From contig CAUCXT010000014.1 in the NCBI GenBank assembly GCA_958446835.1, positions 5,474 through 69,473 on the forward strand: a stretch of DNA of 64,000 nt. The letters run 5' to 3'. The position numbers and the translations under genes are program-made. Shown here in pieces: positions 61,875 through 64,000 of this stretch. This DNA is from an uncultured Eubacterium sp. GTDB taxonomy: Bacteria > Bacillota > Clostridia > Lachnospirales > Lachnospiraceae. The notes beneath the pieces were generated by a model. That model did no database searches, was not told the DNA's origin, and saw only the letters and a list, made by a program, of their open reading frames with translations. Numbering within the stretch: the stretch's first letter is position 1; each line of letters starts with the position of its first letter.

Positions 61875-63305
61875 ATGAAAGAATACGAAACCGTCATTGG
61901 ACTTGAGGTTCATGTAGAACTTGCTACAAAGACTAAGATTTTCTGCGGCTGCTCCACGGCATTCGGCGGAGCACCTAATACACATGTGTGTCCGGTATGT
62001 TCAGGTATGCCGGGCTCACTTCCGGTTTTAAACAAGCAGGTTGTGGAGTATGCCATGGCAGTGGGACTTGCGACTAACTGCGAGATTAACCGGAAGAATA
62101 TATTTGACCGAAAGAATTATTTTTACCCTGATAATCCACAGAACTACCAGATTTCACAGCTCTATCATCCAATCTGCCATGACGGCGGCATAGAGATAGA
62201 GACTGCCGATGGAGGAAAAAAGACTGTGAGAATCCACGAGATTCACATGGAGGAGGATGCAGGAAAGCTTGTCCACGATGAGTGGGAGGACTGCTCGCTT
62301 GTCGACTTCAACCGTTCGGGCGTGCCTCTTATAGAGATTGTGTCCGAGCCTGACATGCGCTCGGCTGACGAGGTTATCGCATACCTTGATAAGCTGAGAC
62401 TTATCATCCAGTATCTCGGAGCCTCAGATTGCAAGCTTCAGGAGGGCTCAATGCGTGCCGATGTGAACCTCTCGGTTCGCGAGGTCGGTGCCACCGAGTT
62501 CGGAACGAGAACGGAGACAAAGAATCTTAACTCGTTTAAAGCTATCGCGAGGGCAATCGAGGCTGAGAAGAAGAGACAGATAGAGATTATCGAGGATGGG
62601 GGAAAGGTTGTTCAGGAGACAAGACGCTGGGATGACAACAAGGAGTATTCCTATGCGATGCGTTCTAAGGAGGATGCACAGGACTACAGATATTTCCCTG
62701 AGCCTGACCTTGTACCGGTTGTCATCGACGATGAGTGGCTTAATGCCGTAAAGGCACGCCAGCCTGAGTTCAGGGATGAGAAGAGAGCGAGATATAAGGC
62801 TGAGTTCGATATACCAGAGTACGATGCTGATATTATAACCAATTCAAAGAGGATGGCTGACATCTTCGAGGCGACAACCGCAATCTGCAACAAGCCTAAG
62901 AAGGTCTCCAACTGGCTCATGGTTGAGACAATGCGTCTCTTAAAGGATAACTCAATGGAGCCTGAGGACATAAGCTTCTCACCTGAAAATCTTGCAAAGC
63001 TCATCGAGCTTGTTGAGGCAGGTTCAATAAATTCAAGTGTTGCAAAGGAAGTGTTCGAGAAGATATTTAAGGAGGACATCGACCCTGAGAAGTATGTCGA
63101 GGAGAAGGGACTTAAGATTGTGAACGATGACGGTGCGTTAAAGAGCACCATCGAGGAGATTATAGCAGCCAATCCTCAGTCCGTTGCCGACTATCACAGC
63201 GGCAAGGAGAAGGCTCTCGGCTTCCTTGTGGGACAGACCATGAAGGCGATGAAGGGCAAGGCAAATCCGGCAAGCATCAACAAGATACTTAAGGAGCTGC
63301 TGTAG
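61875..63305 (+). CDS. gatB: Asp-tRNA(Asn)/Glu-tRNA(Gln) amidotransferase subunit B
   Basis: 476 aa; activates the misacylated tRNA and transfers ammonia to it. Signatures: TVIGLEVHVELATKTKIFCG, zinc-binding Cys pairs (FCGCSTAFGG and HVCPVCSGMPG), RKNYFYPDNPQNYQISQ and DFNRSGVPLIEIVSEPD; the C-terminal YqeY-like tail ends GQTMKAMKGKANPASINKIL. GGAGG precedes the ATG. It completes gatCAB and implies that Asn- or Gln-tRNA is made indirectly in this organism. Confidence 0.96.
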   Translation: MKEYETVIGLEVHVELATKTKIFCGCSTAFGGAPNTHVCPVCSGMPGSLPVLNKQVVEYAMAVGLATNCEINRKNIFDRKNYFYPDNPQNYQISQLYHPICHDGGIEIETADGGKKTVRIHEIHMEEDAGKLVHDEWEDCSLVDFNRSGVPLIEIVSEPDMRSADEVIAYLDKLRLIIQYLGASDCKLQEGSMRADVNLSVREVGATEFGTRTETKNLNSFKAIARAIEAEKKRQIEIIEDGGKVVQETRRWDDNKEYSYAMRSKEDAQDYRYFPEPDLVPVVIDDEWLNAVKARQPEFRDEKRARYKAEFDIPEYDADIITNSKRMADIFEATTAICNKPKKVSNWLMVETMRLLKDNSMEPEDISFSPENLAKLIELVEAGSINSSVAKEVFEKIFKEDIDPEKYVEEKGLKIVNDDGALKSTIEEIIAANPQSVADYHSGKEKALGFLVGQTMKAMKGKANPASINKILKELL

Positions 63306-63336
63306 GGGTGGCTCTATATCGCACCGGCAGAAATTT

Positions 63337-63770
63337 CAGTCTAAATAGGCAATTGTGATATGTAGCGGGCAGAAAAAATTGCCGGAAATAGAAAAAAACA
63401 GCGTATGCTTCAGTCTAAAGAAGCGGTTATAATATGCCGTGGGCAGAGAAAACAGCCCGGAAGCGAATAAAAACAGCATATGATTCAGTCTAAAGAAGCG
63501 GTTATAATATGCTGTGGGCAGAGAAAACAGCCCGGAAGCGAATAAAAACAGCATATGATTCAGTCTAAAAAGGCGATTATAATATGCCGTGGGCAGAGAA
63601 AACAGCCCGGAAGCAAATAAAAACAGCGTATGTTTCAGTCTAAATAGGCGATTATAATATGCTGTGGGCAGAGAAAGCAGCCCGAAATAGAAAAAAAAAG
63701 CAGATATTTCAGTCTAAGGATGAGATATTAAATAAAATGGGCAGAGAAAATTCACAGATAGCGCAATTTT
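63337..63770. repeat. Tandem repeats of 74-75 bp, five units and a partial sixth
   Basis: Units begin with CAGTCTAA at 63337, 63411, 63486, 63561, 63636 and 63710, giving spacings of 74, 75, 75, 75 and 74. Each full unit has GGCGATTATAATATGC or similar, GTGGGCAGAGAAAACAGCCC, and ends AAAACAGCATATGATT or similar. Within a unit ATATGCTGT can pair with ACAGCATAT and GGGC with GCCC. The middle units are almost identical and the outer ones diverge. The unit is one continuous repeat with no unique spacer, so this is not CRISPR. Confidence 0.9.
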
Positions 63771-63790
63771 GGCGGATTTTCTCTGCCCAT
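63737..63790. repeat. Inverted repeat of the tandem-repeat core
   Basis: ATGGGCAGAGAAAAT (63737-63751) is exactly complementary to ATTTTCTCTGCCCAT (63776-63790) around 24 nt. The left arm is the GGGCAGAGAAAA core of the sixth unit, and the right arm is an inverted copy. Confidence 0.85.
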
Positions 63791-63819
63791 AACAGTTATA
63801 ATGCATATGCTGTTGAGGT

Positions 63820-63874
63820 CAAAAGGTCAAAAATCCTCACGCAGGCAAGCTTGCATCGGACTTCTGACCTTTTG
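63820..63874. repeat. Inverted repeat CAAAAGGTCA / TGACCTTTTG
   Basis: A 10-bp perfect arm pair around 35 nt that contains the palindrome GCAAGCTTGC. From here to 64000 no gene is certain: ATG 63945 has a good GAGGAGG site but encodes only 14 residues, and ATG 63982 could begin a gene cut by the window edge. Confidence 0.55.
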
Positions 63875-64000
63875 CCCCTGATATCATGCATATATATATG
63901 GACAGACATAATGCACAAGGAATAATATAGGGAATGAGGAGGATATGTTTCTAAATACCTGGGACATTAAAATTGTTGAATATGGATGAAAACAAGCTGG

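Noticed and set aside
63336..63554. Minus-strand frame with a repeated 25-residue peptide (LFLFASGLFSLPTAYYNRFF)
   Set aside because: It arises because the repeat unit is 75 bp, a multiple of three. Units of 74 bp break the frame, and there is no start signal.
63337..63770. CRISPR array
   Set aside because: The whole 74-75-bp unit is repeated with no alternating unique spacers, and no cas gene is in the window.
1..64000. tRNA or rRNA genes
   Set aside because: I scanned by eye for T-loop and acceptor patterns and saw none that also gave a cloverleaf. A tRNAscan run would settle this.

Overview
The window looks like chromosomal DNA of an anaerobic, probably motile, gut Lachnospiraceae-type Firmicute of moderate G+C. 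This is inferred from gene content: an [FeFe] hydrogenase paired with a NuoF/GltD-like flavoprotein, oxygen-sensitive class III ribonucleotide reductase behind an NrdR box, dapF-dapL lysine synthesis, a glnA-ANTAR pair, Csp-like subtilase, two chemoreceptors, gatCAB, and strong Gram-positive Shine-Dalgarno sequences. No rRNA, tRNA, CRISPR array or intact insertion sequence was seen.

Layout. 1-146 is the 3' end of pyrC. 176-482 is a 307-bp structured repeat that recurs at 51226-51529. 518-5828 holds three family 2 glycosyltransferases, a small membrane protein and a lipoprotein. 6000-20276 is a housekeeping stretch: phosphohexomutase, MATE exporter, nrdD, chemoreceptor, HtrA protease, polyprenyl-phosphate glycosyltransferase overlapping a ClpX-like unfoldase, and a subtilase. 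20476-24047 is the two-gene hydrogenase operon. 24271-31906 is a surface-polysaccharide/O-acylation operon (MBOAT, DHHW/AlgJ-like, GT4, large membrane protein, and a GGDEF protein with an altered active site). MgtC, a polysaccharide deacetylase and an AAA/PD-(D/E)XK protein follow.

35294-39412 is an A+T-rich array of at least eight small immunity-type genes (two SUKH, a CPCC protein, an Imm1 and unknowns). Five short open stretches that look like severed toxin C-termini lie just upstream of individual members. No full toxin is present, so this reads as an orphan immunity array built from successive toxin/immunity cassettes. 39500-44536 carries the minus-strand pmbA/tldD pair, a small locus of unknown function and a CapA lipoprotein. 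44938-51071 holds glnA, the ANTAR regulator, dapF, dapL and a second chemoreceptor.

51988-59122 is a second A+T-rich block: a small winged-helix protein, type III modification and restriction subunits, an FRG-domain protein and an AlbA/Schlafen-GHKL ATPase, all on one strand with short gaps. It is read as a defence operon. It is preceded by the second structured repeat and a shortened XRE-type regulator, and followed by two related long hairpins and a possible IS200/IS605 end. 59813-63305 is gatC-gatA-gatB. The window ends in a run of 74-75-bp tandem repeats and two further inverted repeats.

The least explained signals are the 0.3-kb repeat, whose two copies differ in sequence while keeping their pairing, the orphan immunity array, and the FRG and AlbA-ATPase genes attached to the type III restriction system.
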